Below are positions 37,672 to 47,391 of a stretch of DNA of 64,000 nucleotides, piece after piece (positions within the stretch are counted from its first letter, which is position 1; each line of letters starts with the position of its first letter). The notes under the pieces were generated by a model. That model ran no database searches, was not told where the DNA came from, and worked only from the letters and a program-made list of their open reading frames with translations. The stretch is from positions 186,001 to 250,000 of the forward strand of contig NZ_JAFCKT010000005.1 of the NCBI RefSeq assembly GCF_018129985.1, in the 5' to 3' direction. The DNA is from Bradyrhizobium sp. SZCCT0148. GTDB lineage: Bacteria > Pseudomonadota > Alphaproteobacteria > Rhizobiales > Xanthobacteraceae. Made by a program: the position numbers and the translations under genes.

Positions 37672-38514
37672 TTACACTTCCCGTCGGCTCAAAAACGCCA
37701 GCCGCTCAAACAGATGCACGTCCTGCTCGTTCTTGAGCAGCGCGCCGTGCAGCGGCGGGATCAGCTTGCGCGGGTCGCGTTCGCGCAGCTGCTCGACGCT
37801 CATGTCTTCGTTGAGCAGCAGCTTCAGCCAATCGAGAAGTTCGGACGTGGACGGCTTCTTCTTCAGCCCGGGCACTTCGCGGACCTCGAAGAAGATGCGC
37901 AACGCCTCTTCCACCAGGCGCTTCTTGATGCCGGGGAAGTGGACGTCGACGATGCGGCCCATCGTGTCGGCGTCGGGGAACTTGATGTAGTGGAAGAAGC
38001 AGCGGCGCAGAAATGCGTCCGGCAACTCCTTCTCGTTGTTCGAGGTGATCATCATGATCGGGCGCTGCTTCGCTTTGATCGTCTCGCCGGTCTCGTAGAC
38101 ATGGAATTCCATGCGGTCGAGCTCGAGCAGCAGATCATTCGGGAATTCGATGTCGGCCTTGTCGATCTCGTCGATCAGGAGCACCGGGCGCTGCTCGGCG
38201 GCGAAGGCTTCCCACAGCTTGCCGCGCTTGATGTAGTTCCTGATGTCGGACACGCGCGCATCGCCGAGCTGGCTGTCGCGCAGGCGCGAGACCGCGTCGT
38301 ATTCGTAGAGGCCCTGCTGCGCCTTGGTTGTGGACTTGATGTGCCAGGTCAGGAGCGGCGCATTCAACGCCTTCGCCACTTCCTCGGCCAGCACCGTCTT
38401 GCCGGTGCCGGGCTCGCCTTTGATGAGCAGCGGGCGCTCCAGCACGATTGAGGCATTGACGGCGACCTTGAGATCGTCGGTCGCAACATAGTCCTTGGTG
38501 CCGGTAAATTTCAT
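37672..38514 (-). CDS. MoxR-family AAA+ ATPase
   Basis: A 280-residue AAA+ protein. Walker A is KGEPGTGKTVL (near residue 37), Walker B VLLIDEIDKADIEF, sensor region MMITSNNEKELPDAFLRRC. MoxR ATPases act with VWA-domain proteins to mature or insert metals into enzymes or remodel complexes; the VWA gene is 465 bases away in divergent orientation. AAGGAC precedes ATG 38514. Confidence 0.9.
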   Translation of the reverse strand: MKFTGTKDYVATDDLKVAVNASIVLERPLLIKGEPGTGKTVLAEEVAKALNAPLLTWHIKSTTKAQQGLYEYDAVSRLRDSQLGDARVSDIRNYIKRGKLWEAFAAEQRPVLLIDEIDKADIEFPNDLLLELDRMEFHVYETGETIKAKQRPIMMITSNNEKELPDAFLRRCFFHYIKFPDADTMGRIVDVHFPGIKKRLVEEALRIFFEVREVPGLKKKPSTSELLDWLKLLLNEDMSVEQLRERDPRKLIPPLHGALLKNEQDVHLFERLAFLSRREV

Positions 38515-38566
38515 TGCGTGTCCTTGGGTAATCGTCGGCGCGAGGTGCGGCCCCGGTCGCGACAAG

Positions 38567-38593
38567 GGAACGGCCGCTCGCGGCGGCCGTTCC
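38567..38593 (-). terminator. Terminator hairpin downstream of the GlsB-like gene
   Basis: GGAACGGCCGC ... GCGGCCGTTCC, an 11-bp stem with a 5-base loop, 17 bases beyond the stop of the membrane protein gene and before the moxR start, so moxR probably has its own promoter. Confidence 0.6.
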
Positions 38594-38609
38594 TGGTTCG
38601 GTCAGGCTT

Positions 38610-38855
38610 TCAGACCCGTTTTATCAGCGAAAGGATGACGAGCACAATCACCGCGCCGATGGTGGCATCCACGATGGCGCCGACGGTGCCCGTTGCCAGC
38701 TGGATGTGCAGCTGGGGCAGCACCCAGCTTGCGACCAGCGCGCCGATGATGCCGACGACGATGTTGCCGACCAGTCCAAATCCCGCCCCGTGGACAATCT
38801 TGCCCGCAAGCCAGCCTGCGATCGCGCCGATGATGAGCGCTGCGACAATTCCCAT
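38610..38855 (-). CDS. GlsB/YeaQ/YmgE-family small membrane protein
   Basis: 81 residues with three glycine-rich membrane helices (IVAALIIGAIAGWLAGKI, GLVGNIVVGIIGALVASWV, AIVDATIGAVIVLVILSL), the layout of the transglycosylase-associated stress membrane proteins. Precise role unknown, but the family is linked to envelope or acid stress. ATG 38855 has TTGGGGAC upstream; a TTG at 38870 is the longer alternative. Confidence 0.88.
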   Translation of the reverse strand: MGIVAALIIGAIAGWLAGKIVHGAGFGLVGNIVVGIIGALVASWVLPQLHIQLATGTVGAIVDATIGAVIVLVILSLIKRV

Positions 38856-38978
38856 TGCAAACGTCCCCAAAACAACCCCGTGAGGGCCGCAATTCTAGAG
38901 CAAAAAGCGTCCCGGTCCAGCGCTCCGCGGCGGTCTCCGCCCCTTGACGTTCGTCCCCCGACGGGCAATCTGTCACCC

Positions 38979-40154
38979 ATGTTCCTGCAATTCTTCACCT
39001 CTCTGCGCGATGCGCAGGTCCCCGTGACGCTGCGCGAATACCTCACGCTGGTCGAGGCGCTCGACGCCGACCTCGCGGACTATTCGGTCGAGAACTTCTA
39101 CTATCTGTCGCGCACCGCGCTGGTGAAGGACGAGCGCAACCTCGACAAGTTCGACCGCGTCTTCGGCACGGTGTTCAAGGGGCTGGAAAACCTGCTCGAC
39201 GCCATGGAGAAGGCGGAGATCCCCGAGGAGTGGCTGAAGAAGCTCGCCGAAAAGTACCTGACGGACGAAGAGAAGAAGCAGATCGAGGCCATGGGCTGGG
39301 ACAAGCTCATGGAAACGCTGAAGAAGCGGCTTGAGGAGCAGAAGGGCCGGCACCAGGGCGGCTCGAAGTGGATCGGCACCGCCGGCACCTCGCCGTTCGG
39401 CGCGCACGGCTACAACCCTGAAGGCGTCCGCATCGGCCAGGAGAAGAATCGCAACAACCGCGCCGTGAAGGTCTGGGACAAGCGCGAGTTCAAGGACCTC
39501 GACGGCAATGTCGAGCTCGGCATCCGCAACATCAAGGTGGCGTTGCGCCGGCTGCGCAAGTTCGCGCGCACCGGCGCGCCCGACGAGCTCGATCTCGACA
39601 CCACCATCCGCGAGACCGCCAATCACGGCTATCTCGACGTCCACATGCGTCCCGAGCGGCGCAATGCGGTGAAGCTGCTGGTGTTCTTCGACATCGGCGG
39701 CTCGATGGACATGCATATCGAGCAGGTCGAAGAGCTGTTCTCGGCGGCGAAGAGCGAATTCAAGCACATGGAGTATTTCTACTTCCATAACTGCCTCTAT
39801 GAAGGCGTGTGGAAGCAGAACAAGCGCCGCTTCACCGACCGCACCCCGACCTGGGACGTGCTGCACAAATACCCGCACGACTACAAGATCGTGTTCGTCG
39901 GCGACGCCTCGATGTCGCCTTACGAGATCATGGTGCCCGGCGGCTCGGTCGAGCACGTCAACGAGGAGCCGGGCTCGGTCTGGCTCGATCGTATCATCCG
40001 CACCTATCCGCATGCGGTGTGGCTGAATCCGGTCGCGCAGAAGCACTGGGACTATTCGGAATCGACAACCATCATCAAGCGCATCTTCGCCAACCGGATG
40101 TATCCGATCACGATCGAGGGGCTTGAAGGTGCGATGAAGGAATTGACGCACTAG
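38979..40154 (+). CDS. VWA-domain protein, CoxE-like
   Basis: 391 residues. The N-terminal region (LREYLTLVEALDADLADYS) is typical of CoxE-like partners of MoxR; a charged helical segment with a run of E and K (about 75-125) follows, then the VWA domain with FFDIGGSMDMHIEQ as the metal-site motif and GDASMSPYEI. The motif is DxGxS rather than the general DxSxS. Likely a MoxR cofactor that docks on a target complex; target unknown. ATG 38979 is the first Met that gives the family N-terminus. Confidence 0.87.
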   Translation: MFLQFFTSLRDAQVPVTLREYLTLVEALDADLADYSVENFYYLSRTALVKDERNLDKFDRVFGTVFKGLENLLDAMEKAEIPEEWLKKLAEKYLTDEEKKQIEAMGWDKLMETLKKRLEEQKGRHQGGSKWIGTAGTSPFGAHGYNPEGVRIGQEKNRNNRAVKVWDKREFKDLDGNVELGIRNIKVALRRLRKFARTGAPDELDLDTTIRETANHGYLDVHMRPERRNAVKLLVFFDIGGSMDMHIEQVEELFSAAKSEFKHMEYFYFHNCLYEGVWKQNKRRFTDRTPTWDVLHKYPHDYKIVFVGDASMSPYEIMVPGGSVEHVNEEPGSVWLDRIIRTYPHAVWLNPVAQKHWDYSESTTIIKRIFANRMYPITIEGLEGAMKELTH

Positions 40155-40161
40155 CGCCTGC

Positions 40162-40265
40162 CGTCATTCCGGGGTCGACGAAGTCGCGAACCCGGAATCC
40201 ATCGGGCGGCAGCGCATGGAGCGAAATGGATTCCGGGCTCGCGCTACGCGCGTCCCGGAATGACG
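40162..40265. repeat. Dispersed palindromic intergenic element, family B
   Basis: CGTCATTCCGGGGTCGACG ... CGCGTCCCGGAATGACG with an inner GGAATCCAT / ATGGATTCC pair. It fills the gap between the VWA and rhodanese genes. Confidence 0.75.
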
Positions 40266-40284
40266 AAAGAGAAGGGAAGGCCCA

Positions 40285-40695
40285 ATGCCCCAAAACATCA
40301 CACGCGGCATCAAGGCGCTGATCGACGAGGCCAATGCCGAGATCGAGACGCTCGACGCCAAGGACGCCATCGAGATCTCCAAGAACGGCGACGTCGTCAT
40401 CGTCGACATCCGCGACCCCCGCGAGATCGAGCGCGACGGCCGCATCCCCGGTGCGTTCGCCTGCACCCGCGGCATGCTTGAATTCTGGATCGATCCGCAG
40501 AGCCCCTATGCCAAGCCGGTGTTCCAGGAGGACAAGAAGTTCGTGTTCCACTGCGCCGGCGGTCTGCGCTCGGCGCTCGCGGCCAAGACCGCGCAGGACA
40601 TGGGCCTCAAGCCCGTCGCCCACATCGCCGGCGGCTACGCCGCCTGGCGCGATGCCGGCGGGCCGACCGAGCAGTGGGTGCCGAAGAAGAAGTAA
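40285..40695 (+). CDS. Single-domain rhodanese-like sulfurtransferase
   Basis: 136 residues. Rhodanese fold with VIVDIRDPREIERDGRIPGA and the active loop FHCAGGLRSALA, in which the Cys would carry persulfide. Sulfur acceptor is unknown. GGGAAGG precedes the start. It lies upstream of a two-domain sulfurtransferase gene, with a repeat element between them. Confidence 0.88.
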   Translation: MPQNITRGIKALIDEANAEIETLDAKDAIEISKNGDVVIVDIRDPREIERDGRIPGAFACTRGMLEFWIDPQSPYAKPVFQEDKKFVFHCAGGLRSALAAKTAQDMGLKPVAHIAGGYAAWRDAGGPTEQWVPKKK

Positions 40696-40717
40696 GACCT
40701 GCGCTTGCCTCCTCCGC

Positions 40718-40842
40718 CGTCATTCCGGGGCGCGACGAAGTCGCGAGCCATGGTGCGCAATTGCGCACCTGGGAATCCATCGGGCAGCGGAGTTGGTGGA
40801 TGAATGGATTCCGGGCTCGCGCTGCGCGCGCCCGGAATGACG
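40718..40842. repeat. Dispersed palindromic intergenic element, family B
   Basis: Same design as 40162-40265: CGTCATTCCGGGG at one end, GCCCGGAATGACG at the other, with an inner GGAATCCAT / ATGGATTCC pair. Two copies flank the rhodanese gene in the same orientation. Confidence 0.75.
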
Positions 40843-40858
40843 ACAAGGAGTTGCCTGA

Positions 40859-41719
40859 ATGACCAATACAGCCACCGATCCCCTCGTCTCCACCGAATGG
40901 CTCGCCGCCCATATCAACGACGCCAACGTCAAGATCCTCGACGCCAGCTTCAAGCTCCCGGGCGTACTGCCGCTGCCGAAGGACGATTATCTCGCCGCGC
41001 ATCTGCCGGGCGCCGCGTTCTTCGACGTCGATGCGGTGTCGGACCACTCCAATCCGCTGCCGCATATGTATCCGAGCGCCGAGCAGTTCGGCCGTGACAT
41101 CGGCCATCTGGGTATCTCCAACGCCGACACCGTCGTGCTCTACGATGCCGGCGGCTGGGTCGCTGCACCCCGCGCGTGGTGGATGTTCCTGGCCTTCGGC
41201 CACAACGACGTGCGGATCCTCAACGGCGGCTTGAAGAAGTGGCGCGCCGAAGGGCGGGCGGTCGAGGCCGGCGAGGTGAAGCCGAAACCCGCGAGCTTCA
41301 AGGCGAGCTACGATCCGAAGCGTGTGCGCAGCATGCAGCAGCTCATCGCCAACGTTGAGAGCCGTGCCGAGCAGGTGATCGACGCCCGCGCCGCCGACCG
41401 CTTCGAAGGCCGCGCGCCCGAGCCGCGGGCGGGCATCCGCTCCGGCCACATCCCCGGCGCCCGCAACGTGCCCTACAATCAGTTGTTCGACGCCGCGACC
41501 GGCGAGATGAAGCCGCTTGAGGATCTGCGCGCTGCTTTCACCAGCGCCGGCGTCAAGCTCGATGCGCCGATCGTGACGAGCTGCGGCTCGGGCGTGTCGG
41601 CCGGCGTGCTGACGCTCGCATTGTATCGCCTGGGGATCACCGACACCGCGCTCTATGACGGCTCCTGGTCGGAATGGGGCCAGGAGGGCGGCCCGGCGAT
41701 CGCGACCGGGGCGGCATAG
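40859..41719 (+). CDS. sseA: 3-mercaptopyruvate sulfurtransferase (tandem rhodanese)
   Basis: 286 residues with two rhodanese domains. The first is inactive; the second has the active-site loop SCGSGVSAGVLTLAL, whose CG[S/T]G[V/I][T/S] form is the one used by mercaptopyruvate rather than thiosulfate sulfurtransferases. It transfers sulfur from 3-mercaptopyruvate to cyanide or a thiol acceptor. AAGGAG stands 8 bases before the ATG. Confidence 0.9.
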   Translation: MTNTATDPLVSTEWLAAHINDANVKILDASFKLPGVLPLPKDDYLAAHLPGAAFFDVDAVSDHSNPLPHMYPSAEQFGRDIGHLGISNADTVVLYDAGGWVAAPRAWWMFLAFGHNDVRILNGGLKKWRAEGRAVEAGEVKPKPASFKASYDPKRVRSMQQLIANVESRAEQVIDARAADRFEGRAPEPRAGIRSGHIPGARNVPYNQLFDAATGEMKPLEDLRAAFTSAGVKLDAPIVTSCGSGVSAGVLTLALYRLGITDTALYDGSWSEWGQEGGPAIATGAA

Positions 41720-41735
41720 CCTCGCCTCTGCTACA

Positions 41736-41772
41736 TCGTCATGGCCGGGCTTGACCCGGCCATCCACGTCTT
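41736..41772. repeat. Palindromic intergenic element, family A (one arm)
   Basis: CGTCATGGCCGGGCTTGACCCGGCCATCCACGTCTT, the same arm as at 89-124 and 51062-51097. It lies between the convergent ends of sseA and an unknown membrane protein gene and could help terminate both. Confidence 0.7.
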
Positions 41773-41805
41773 GAGGCGCGGTGCGAAGACCTGCGCACGG
41801 AGAGA

Positions 41806-42564
41806 TCACCGCGTCCGCGTGGGTGTCGTCGCAAAGGTCTGCGGCTGGCCGAACGGATCGAGCTGCTGCTGCACCTGCTGAGGCGGCGGGCGTCGAACCA
41901 CGCGATGCCGCTTCTTGGCCTTCGCCTTGCGCTTGGTCGCCTTGTCAGCCTTGCTTTGAGCCTTGTTCTCAGTTTTGGCCTTCGCCGGCGCATCCTTCAC
42001 GGCCGTTGTCGCCGGTTCGTTCAAAGCGGCCAGCTTGGCCGAGGCGACGTCGAGTGCGGAGGCGGCCAGCGACGCACTGTCCGCCGGCGCCGGCTCGCCG
42101 GCGGTCTCGTCCGGCTTGGGTGCGGGGATCGATGCCGTGGTGTCGGCCGGGGTGAGCGTATCGGCGGGTGCCGGCGCGGCGGCCTCGGGCGCCGTCTCGG
42201 CCTTGATTGTCTCAGCCTTGGCTGGTTCGTCGGCCGGAGGTGTGGCGGCCGGAGACTCAGCCTCGGTCGTCAGCGCGGCGATCTGCTCGGGCTCGCTTCC
42301 GGGCAGTCCAATGGTCGGCACCTGGTCGCGCAGCGACGGCTCGGGCTCGACCGCTTCCGGCTCCGCTCGCAAGACCGCAAGCACCGGCGGGGCCGGCTCG
42401 GGAGCTTGCGCGAACATCTGCTCCTGCGGGCTGTTCCGCCAGGAGGGGTTGCTGACATACTGCTCGTGGCTTGCCCGCAGCAGCGCGGCGGCGCCCAGGC
42501 CGAACACCAGTATGGAGGTTGACAGCAGGATCGCGGCAAACAGGAAGCGAAAGCCGGGAAGCAT
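41806..42564 (-). CDS. Membrane-anchored Pro/Ala-rich protein of unknown function
   Basis: About 252 residues. One membrane helix near the N-terminus (LFAAILLSTSILVFGLGAAALL), then a long low-complexity region rich in A, P, E and T, and a basic KRKAKAKKRHRVVRRPPP segment near the C-terminus. This looks like a periplasm-spanning or cell-wall-associated protein, but I do not recognise a domain. ATG 42564 begins just before the helix; a GTG at 42657 would lengthen it by 31 residues. Confidence 0.7.
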   Translation of the reverse strand: MLPGFRFLFAAILLSTSILVFGLGAAALLRASHEQYVSNPSWRNSPQEQMFAQAPEPAPPVLAVLRAEPEAVEPEPSLRDQVPTIGLPGSEPEQIAALTTEAESPAATPPADEPAKAETIKAETAPEAAAPAPADTLTPADTTASIPAPKPDETAGEPAPADSASLAASALDVASAKLAALNEPATTAVKDAPAKAKTENKAQSKADKATKRKAKAKKRHRVVRRPPPQQVQQQLDPFGQPQTFATTPTRTR

Positions 42565-42930
42565 CGAAGGATTGCGAATTTCCGCCCCGGCGGCGACGTA
42601 GCCAGGGCCCAAGAGCCATCTGAACGCGGTGACGGTACTGCTTGCCGCGTTCGCCACGCGGGGATCGGGAGCTCAAATGGGTGGCGAATCAGGCTGATTC
42701 GAACATACCGCAACGATTCCGAGCCGTTCCCTTAAATTCGGAGGCGAAGACTGCGGCAATTGACGCCATGAGCTGATTTCCGCCCCGTGATGCAACGGGG
42801 CAACGGTAGTCTTGCGGATCACAAATCGGCAAGTCCGGCGCAAATAAGCCTGATATGTCTTGAATGTGCCGCTATCTTCGGCCATCTGGCCGTGATCGGT
42901 CCTGACGGGCCCGGGGACACTACAAGAGCG

Positions 42931-44136
42931 ATGATGATCAAACATTTTCTGACGATATGCGCTGCCGCAACAGTCGCTGCGGCGGGAAGCTCGCTCGCGC
43001 AGGCTCAGAGTTATCCGATCCAGCAGGCGCCCAGCTACGGCGCCCCGGCCGAATATCGGCCTGGCGACCGCGCGCCGAATTTTGACGCGCTGGATGACGA
43101 CGACGATGCGATGCCGCACACGTCGCTTCCGCCGCCTGGCCCGGCCGACGATCCGCGCTATGGCCGTCCGGTCGGCGCGCCCCCGGTCTACTCGGCAGCG
43201 CCGCCCCAAGGGCCGGTGATGTCGCCGGATGATCCGCGTTATGGCCGTCCGGCTGGTGCTCCGCCGGTCTATTCGGCAGCGCCGCCGCAAGGGCCGGTGA
43301 TGTCGCCCGATGATCCCCGCTACGGCCGCCCCGCCGGTCCGCCGGCAGTCATCTATGCCGATCGGCCGGGTCAGCAGCCGCTCGCCAATGACGGCCTGCG
43401 CCCGCCGGAAGCCATCGGTGGTCCCGCCGCGACCGGAACGGTCCAGGCCGGGCAGCCGCCGGTTGGTGCCGATGGCCGGCCGATAACGATGGCCGCGCTT
43501 CCCCCCGAGGAGCAGCCCGATGCAGCGCCGGTGCAGTTGCCGCCGAACCTGCGCCGCCAGGAGGTCTCGTTCCAGACCAAGGAGCCGGCCGGCACCCTCG
43601 TGGTCGATACGCCGAACACCTATCTCTATTATGTGCTCGGAGGCGGCCGCGCGATCCGCTACGGCGTCCGCGTCGGCCGCGACGGCTTCACCTGGACCGG
43701 CGTCCAGAAGATCACCCGCAAGGCCGAGTGGCCGGATTGGCATCCGCCGACCGAGATGATCGAGCGCCAGCCCTATCTGCCGCGCTTCATGGCCGGCGGC
43801 CCCGGCAATCCGCTCGGCGCCCGCGCGATGTATCTCGGCTCGACCGTCTACCGCATCCACGGCACCAACCAGCCCTCGACCATCGGCAAGTTCGTCTCGT
43901 CCGGCTGCATCGGCATGCTGAACGAGGACGTGTCGGACCTGTTCGACCGCGTCAAGGTCGGCACCCGCGTGGTGGTGATGCCGGGTGGTCCCCCGCCGGG
44001 AACGGCGACCGCCTCCGCTGCGCCGGCGCCCGGTCCTGCCGCAGGTCCGGCTCCGATGTCAGCCCAGGCCGGTCCAGTCCCGGGCACGCAGCCGACCGTG
44101 GTGCCGCCGCTGCCCGCGCCGGTCACCGTGCGCTAA
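42931..44136 (+). CDS. L,D-transpeptidase (YkuD domain)
   Basis: About 401 residues, exported (signal ending AQAQS). Pro-rich region with 27-residue tandem repeats is followed by the catalytic YkuD domain (about 220-355) with HGTNQPSTIG and the nucleophile Cys in SSGCIGM, then a Pro/Ala tail. It forms 3-3 cross-links in peptidoglycan or attaches proteins to it. The usual Arg after GCI is Gly here. ATG codons at 42931 and 42934 are both possible; the frame is open far upstream without a signal. Confidence 0.88.
   Translation: MMIKHFLTICAAATVAAAGSSLAQAQSYPIQQAPSYGAPAEYRPGDRAPNFDALDDDDDAMPHTSLPPPGPADDPRYGRPVGAPPVYSAAPPQGPVMSPDDPRYGRPAGAPPVYSAAPPQGPVMSPDDPRYGRPAGPPAVIYADRPGQQPLANDGLRPPEAIGGPAATGTVQAGQPPVGADGRPITMAALPPEEQPDAAPVQLPPNLRRQEVSFQTKEPAGTLVVDTPNTYLYYVLGGGRAIRYGVRVGRDGFTWTGVQKITRKAEWPDWHPPTEMIERQPYLPRFMAGGPGNPLGARAMYLGSTVYRIHGTNQPSTIGKFVSSGCIGMLNEDVSDLFDRVKVGTRVVVMPGGPPPGTATASAAPAPGPAAGPAPMSAQAGPVPGTQPTVVPPLPAPVTVR
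43147..43347 (+). repeat. 81-bp in-frame tandem repeats in the L,D-transpeptidase gene
   Basis: Two full 27-codon units (starting at 43147 and 43228) and a partial third (43309) encode DDPRYGRPxGAPPVYSAAPP-type segments. Copies are very similar at nucleotide level. Copy number may vary between strains. Confidence 0.8.
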
Positions 44137-44161
44137 GCGTCGACCGACAATTCAGAATTGC

Positions 44162-44188
44162 GAAGGGCGTGCCACAGGCGCGCCCTTC
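44162..44188. terminator. Terminator hairpin between convergent genes
   Basis: GAAGGGCG ... CGCCCTTC with an 11-base loop, between the L,D-transpeptidase stop and the dehydrogenase stop. Confidence 0.5.
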
Positions 44189-44194
44189 CTCGTT

Positions 44195-45157
44195 TCAGGC
44201 CAGCTTGCGCGGTAGCTCGCCGCCGCCGGTGAAGGCGTCGATCGCCTCGACCATCTGGCCGTAATGGATGCGCAGGCCGTCCTCGGTGGCGTAGCCGAGA
44301 TGCGGCGTCAGCACGATGTTGTCGAGCTTGCGGAAGGGATGGTCGACCGGCAGCGGCTCGACTGCGAACACGTCGATGCCGGCGCCCGCGATCCTGCGCT
44401 GCTGCAGCGCTTCCAGCAGCGCCTGCTCGTCCACGATCGGCCCGCGCGCGGTGTTGACGAGAAAGGCCGTCGGCTTCATCCGCGCCAGATCGGCAGCGCC
44501 GACCAGCCCGCGGGAGCGCTCGCTCAGCACCACATGAATGGTGACGATGTCGGCCTTGGCGAACAGCTCCTCCTTGGTGGCGTAGCCGACCCCGGCCGCC
44601 TGGCATTTCTCCGGCGTCAGGTTTGGACTCCAGGCGATCACGTTCATGCCGAACGCCTTGGCGATCCCGGCCATCCTGCCGCCGAGCTTGCCGAGCCCGA
44701 CGATGCCGAGCGTCATGCCCTCGATCTCGACGCCGGCAAATGTCTGCCAGGGCTCGCCGGCATGCATGCGCGCGTTCTCGCGGCCGATGCCGCGGGTCAG
44801 CTCCAGAATCAGGCCCATGGTCAGCGGCGCCGTTGGATCGCGCGAATATTGCGTGCCTGCGACGGCGACGCCGCGCGCCTTCGCCGCGTCCATGTCGATC
44901 GCGGCATTGCGCATGCCTGACGTCAGCAACAGCTTCAGCTTGGGTAACTTGTCGAACAGGCTCTTCTGGAATGCCGTCCGCTCGCGCATCGCGCAGATGA
45001 TGTCGAAATCGGCGAGCGCGCTGGCCGCGGCCTGCTCGGAGGCGAAGGGATGGCTGAACACGGTGACGTCGAGGCGGTCGGACAATTTCTGCCAGTCGGC
45101 AACGTCGAGCGCGAGGTTGAAATAGTCGTCGAGAATTGCACAGCGCAGCCGGCTCAT
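44195..45157 (-). CDS. D-2-hydroxyacid dehydrogenase family protein
   Basis: 320 residues. Nucleotide-binding motif GIVGLGKLGGRMAG (about residue 148), catalytic Arg in NTARGPIVDEQAL, acidic residue in DVFAVEPLP, and His in LTPHLGYATEDG. This is a phosphoglycerate-dehydrogenase-like subgroup distinct from the GhrA-like enzyme at 26730-27656. Substrate unknown. The gene stands alone. Confidence 0.87.
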   Translation of the reverse strand: MSRLRCAILDDYFNLALDVADWQKLSDRLDVTVFSHPFASEQAAASALADFDIICAMRERTAFQKSLFDKLPKLKLLLTSGMRNAAIDMDAAKARGVAVAGTQYSRDPTAPLTMGLILELTRGIGRENARMHAGEPWQTFAGVEIEGMTLGIVGLGKLGGRMAGIAKAFGMNVIAWSPNLTPEKCQAAGVGYATKEELFAKADIVTIHVVLSERSRGLVGAADLARMKPTAFLVNTARGPIVDEQALLEALQQRRIAGAGIDVFAVEPLPVDHPFRKLDNIVLTPHLGYATEDGLRIHYGQMVEAIDAFTGGGELPRKLA

Positions 45158-45286
45158 CAGTGGTCATCCATGGCGAGAGGGGACGGCGCTGGGCGCGCGC
45201 CATCGTCGGAATGGGCCATGGTTGCGCACAATCAGGACGGCGCGCAAGCCGCTCGCGCCTTCAAAACTCCGATAGCAGGAGATGCC

Positions 45287-45502
45287 TCAGAGGTCGCGGG
45301 GCTTCAGGCGGAACGGCGCATCCAAGCCGTGCTTGGCGCGCCAGGCGGGGCCGGGGCCGCGCATGTAGTGCAGTTCGGGCCGGTAGGGATTGAAGGCGGT
45401 GGCGAAGAAGCGCTTGAAGAAACCCTTGATCTCCGAGCCGAGCGCGGAGGAGCCGCCGGCTTCGGCCGGAACAGGAAGTGAATGGGTGTCGATCAGAGCC
45501 AT
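45287..45502 (-). CDS. Small hypothetical protein (71 aa)
   Basis: A basic 71-residue protein with KGFFKRFFATAFNPYRPEL and a C-terminal FRLKPRDL. No known domain recognised. It lies in the gap between the dehydrogenase and ettA, overlapped by no other plausible gene. The ribosome site is weak (GAGA), so confidence is moderate. Confidence 0.55.
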   Translation of the reverse strand: MALIDTHSLPVPAEAGGSSALGSEIKGFFKRFFATAFNPYRPELHYMRGPGPAWRAKHGLDAPFRLKPRDL

Positions 45503-45734
45503 GACGCTGTCTCGCTGTGCTCCCGCTTGTTCTGAGCGGGCGGCGCTGTTGCCGCGCGAGACCGAGCATTCGGCCTGATTGATTAAAAGATGGTTTCAAT
45601 TGTCCGGATCTGGCCCGGATGGTGTCCGTTCCGTATTCATCCGTGGTGAACGGACGGAAAACATTGCCCTTTGGGGGCGGGATCGCTACATCGGCGGCAG
45701 CAAATCTCCTCAAATTGAAGGTGTCACGGGACCC

Positions 45735-47384
<1,650 letters not shown>

Positions 47385-47391
47385 CGGCGGC

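Noticed and set aside
43147..43347. CRISPR-like array of regular repeats
   Set aside because: The repeats are in-frame codons of a Pro-rich protein, contiguous, without spacers.
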